The translations under genes were made by a program, and so were the position numbers. From Pseudomonadota bacterium (GTDB taxonomy: Bacteria; Pseudomonadota; Gammaproteobacteria; Xanthomonadales; Xanthomonadaceae): a DNA stretch of 10,020 nt. The notes under the pieces are model-generated. The model was not told where the DNA came from, did not search any database, and was given only the letters and a program-made list of their open reading frames with translations. Shown here one piece after another: positions 8,273 through 10,020 of this stretch. Position 1 is the first letter of the stretch, and each line of letters begins with the position of its first letter. The stretch is from positions 1 through 10,020 of the forward strand of contig JAEXAG010000111.1 of the NCBI GenBank assembly GCA_023394655.1. The letters are read 5' to 3'.

Positions 8273-8278
8273 ATTTTA
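8273..8278 (-). promoter_or_regulatory. -10-like hexamer for a leaderless hydrolase-zapE transcript
   Basis: On the minus strand TAAAAT matches TATAAT at 5 of 6 bases and lies exactly six bases before the hydrolase ATG, which would put the transcription start on the start codon. No ribosome binding site is visible. No clear -35 hexamer lies 16-18 bases upstream; ATGACG about 20 bases upstream is the nearest resemblance. The layout is the same as at ntrB. Confidence 0.4.
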
Positions 8279-8283
8279 AACGG

Positions 8284-8300
8284 CGCGGCGAAATGCCGCG
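8284..8300 (-). terminator. Possible terminator after the endonuclease gene
   Basis: CGCGGC (8284-8289) and GCCGCG (8295-8300) form a 6-bp stem with a 5-base loop, in the 56-base gap after the endonuclease stop. On the minus strand the stem is followed by CCGTTT, a short U-stretch that then runs into the hydrolase -10 hexamer. The poor T-run makes it a weak candidate. Confidence 0.4.
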
Positions 8301-8322
8301 TCATCGGGGATTTCCTGTGGCG

Positions 8323-10020
8323 TCAGCGGCTGCGCAGGCGCAGATCCAGCACCAGCGGGTCGTGGTCGGAACTGCGCCATGGGCCGCCGGCGGGGTGCAG
8401 GTCCGGGACATCGGGTTCGTCCGCATTGATGTGCCACTCGGTGGCGTCCTGCAGGCGCTCGGCCATCGAGGCATTGGCGAAGGCATGGTCCAGCCGGCCG
8501 GCCTGTCCTTCGTGGACGTAGGAGTAGGGGATGGCGTCGCCGTGGTCGGCCAGGGCATCGCGCCAGCCGGATTCGCGCAGCCAGCGCGGCGGGTCTTCCA
8601 TGGCGTAGGCATTGAAATCGCCCAGCATCAGCACCGGCATGGCGGCGAAATGCTGGCCGACCCAGGCGTGGAGACGCTGCACGGAGTCCAGCCTTGTCGC
8701 GTTCCAGCAGCCCTGGCCGTCGCCGATGTCGCGGTCGGCGCCAACGGCATCGCGGCAGCCCTTCGATTTCAGGTGGTTGGCCACCACCGCGAAGACCGGG
8801 CCATCGCCGGCACGGAAGCGGGCGGCGAGCGCCGGACGGTTGCGCTCGGCGAACGGACCGGCGTCCAGTGCCAATGGCGCGGACTGCGCTTGCACGCGGC
8901 CCGCACGGTAGAGCACGGAATTGCGGATGGCATCGTCGTTGGCATTGGCCGGCACGGGGATCGCCCGCCAGTCGCCGCCGTGGCGTTCGTTGAGCGCGGC
9001 GAGGAGCTGTGCCTCCGATGACAGCGGCCCCTGGCCGTCGTTCTCCATTTCCGCCAGCACGAGGATGTCGGCATCGAGTGCGGTCATCGCCTCGACCAGC
9101 TTGTCGCGTTGGGCGAGATAGCCGGCTTCGGTCCTTGCGCCGCGCGCGGTGGGGAAGCTGCCGCCCCGGCCATCGCCGTTGAACAGGTTCTGCAGGTTGA
9201 AGGCGACCACCCGCACTTCGCCGCCGCGCGCCGGTGCTGCGGGACGGGCGGCCGGCTCGATCCGTGGCATGGCCGGCAGTTGCAGGCGATGGCGGCCGTG
9301 GCGCTCGTCCACGATGCCCTTCACGCCGATGATCCGGCTGCCGATGCGTGGCACCTCGCGGGCCATCGGATGCGCCGGGCGTTCGCGCGTGCTGCCATCG
9401 TCCAGCCAGAGGCTGCGCGCGCGGTTGCGGCGGGCCGCCTCGGCGGCATCGCGGCCCGGCAGCGCGATTTCGGTCGGGGTCTGCAGGCGATCCCCGAACA
9501 CCGCCTGCCATTCGCCGAATCGCGCGGCGTTGTAGCTGCCGGTGAGGGTCAGCGGCAGCGGTACATGCACGCGCATCGCTTCCAGCCGCTCCCAGTCGGC
9601 GGCATCCACGGGCACGGCCTCCAGCGGCGTGGACGCGGGCATCGGGCGCGCCTGCAACAGCCGTGTTTCCAGCACGCGCAGCGCGGTGATGCGGTTGTCG
9701 CGCCCGCTCTCGATTTCCTCCACGGTGCCGCTCACCGACACCGCCTGCCCGACGCGCAGCGTGGCCGGGGCATCGACCAGGAACAGCGCGTCCGAGGTGG
9801 AGGGGTCGCCATCGCCCGAATCCTGGATGGCCAAAAGGCCCAGGCCTTCGCGGAAATCGGCGGTGACCACGCCCTGGATCCGCACGTGCCGGCCGGTCAG
9901 CGGGCTTTCCATGCCGCTGCCCTGCACATGGCCGATCGGCAGCAGCGGCAGCGTCGGCCGGGTGGCGCAGGCCTGCAGCAGGCCGGCAAGCAGGAGCACG
10001 AGGGGGATCGAGGGGCGGGA
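8323..10020 (-). CDS. ExeM/NucH-like endonuclease/exonuclease/phosphatase lipoprotein (partial, start beyond edge)
   Basis: 565 codons are visible and the frame stays open to base 10020. The GTG at 9999 is not the likely start: it falls inside a hydrophobic signal segment (SRPSIPLVLLLAGLLQAC) that continues to the edge. The Cys after LLQA looks like a lipobox, so an envelope or surface lipoprotein is inferred. The N-terminal half holds OB-fold-like stretches (HVRIQGVVTADF, VGQAVSVSGTVEEI). The C-terminal half is an EEP nuclease with all metal and catalytic motifs: FNLQNLFN (about 9179-9200), LAEMEND (about 9037-9057), NHLKSKGC (about 8755-8778), GDFNA (about 8609-8623), RLDHAFA and SSDHDPL (about 8354-8373). 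This order matches ExeM/NucH extracellular DNases, which degrade extracellular DNA. No C-terminal sorting domain is seen. RNA or phosphodiester substrates cannot be excluded. Confidence 0.88.
   Translation of the reverse strand, partial: SRPSIPLVLLLAGLLQACATRPTLPLLPIGHVQGSGMESPLTGRHVRIQGVVTADFREGLGLLAIQDSGDGDPSTSDALFLVDAPATLRVGQAVSVSGTVEEIESGRDNRITALRVLETRLLQARPMPASTPLEAVPVDAADWERLEAMRVHVPLPLTLTGSYNAARFGEWQAVFGDRLQTPTEIALPGRDAAEAARRNRARSLWLDDGSTRERPAHPMAREVPRIGSRIIGVKGIVDERHGRHRLQLPAMPRIEPAARPAAPARGGEVRVVAFNLQNLFNGDGRGGSFPTARGARTEAGYLAQRDKLVEAMTALDADILVLAEMENDGQGPLSSEAQLLAALNERHGGDWRAIPVPANANDDAIRNSVLYRAGRVQAQSAPLALDAGPFAERNRPALAARFRAGDGPVFAVVANHLKSKGCRDAVGADRDIGDGQGCWNATRLDSVQRLHAWVGQHFAAMPVLMLGDFNAYAMEDPPRWLRESGWRDALADHGDAIPYSYVHEGQAGRLDHAFANASMAERLQDATEWHINADEPDVPDLHPAGGPWRSSDHDPLVLDLRLRSR

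Noticed and set aside
9997..9999. GTG at 9999 as the nuclease start
   Set aside because: It leaves a very short signal core with no positive charge before it. The frame upstream stays open and adds S-R-P-S-I-P-L, typical of the n-region of a signal peptide, so the real start is beyond the window.

Overview
The window is very GC-rich and densely coding, with intergenic gaps of about 160 bases or less. It reads as a chromosomal housekeeping segment of a gammaproteobacterium. Protein similarity to what I know of the family, the glnA and ntrB-ntrC neighbourhood and the base composition suggest Lysobacteraceae/Xanthomonadaceae (a Lysobacter, Luteimonas or Thermomonas type). That placement is an inference. 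I see no insertion sequence, phage gene, CRISPR array, tRNA or rRNA, and no composition break that would suggest recent transfer.

Layout. (1) 1-134, plus strand: the last 43 codons of glutamine synthetase (glnA). (2) 190-1302, minus strand: a lipoprotein L,D-transpeptidase convergent with glnA. (3) 1303-1459: a divergent promoter region with several short inverted repeats. (4) 1460-6475, plus strand: four tightly packed genes. They are a fused MaoC hydratase/phosphate acyltransferase, an acetate/propionate-type kinase (4-base overlap), ntrB (18 bases later) and ntrC (11-base overlap). (5) 6476-6506: a hairpin between convergent gene ends. (6) 6507-10020, minus strand, transcribed from the right edge leftward: an ExeM/NucH-like endonuclease lipoprotein (start lies beyond the window), a small alpha/beta hydrolase, and zapE (4-base overlap with the hydrolase).

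How the genes fit together. glnA is the classical target of NtrB/NtrC, the sensor kinase and sigma54 activator for nitrogen limitation. The acyltransferase and kinase just upstream of ntrB interconvert acyl-CoA, acyl phosphate and carboxylate plus ATP. Acetyl phosphate is a known in vitro phosphodonor for enteric NtrC, so the pairing may be more than chance. The most notable regulatory signal is a near-perfect NtrC-box palindrome (TGCCCCATAATGGTGCA, 4034-4050) filling the gap in front of ntrB. It contains a -10-like hexamer placed so that transcription would begin at the ntrB ATG, which suggests NtrC autoregulation of a leaderless promoter. The alpha/beta hydrolase has the same start architecture.

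The region is otherwise ordinary, and I found no convincing undescribed multi-gene system. The findings are mostly regulatory and architectural hypotheses.
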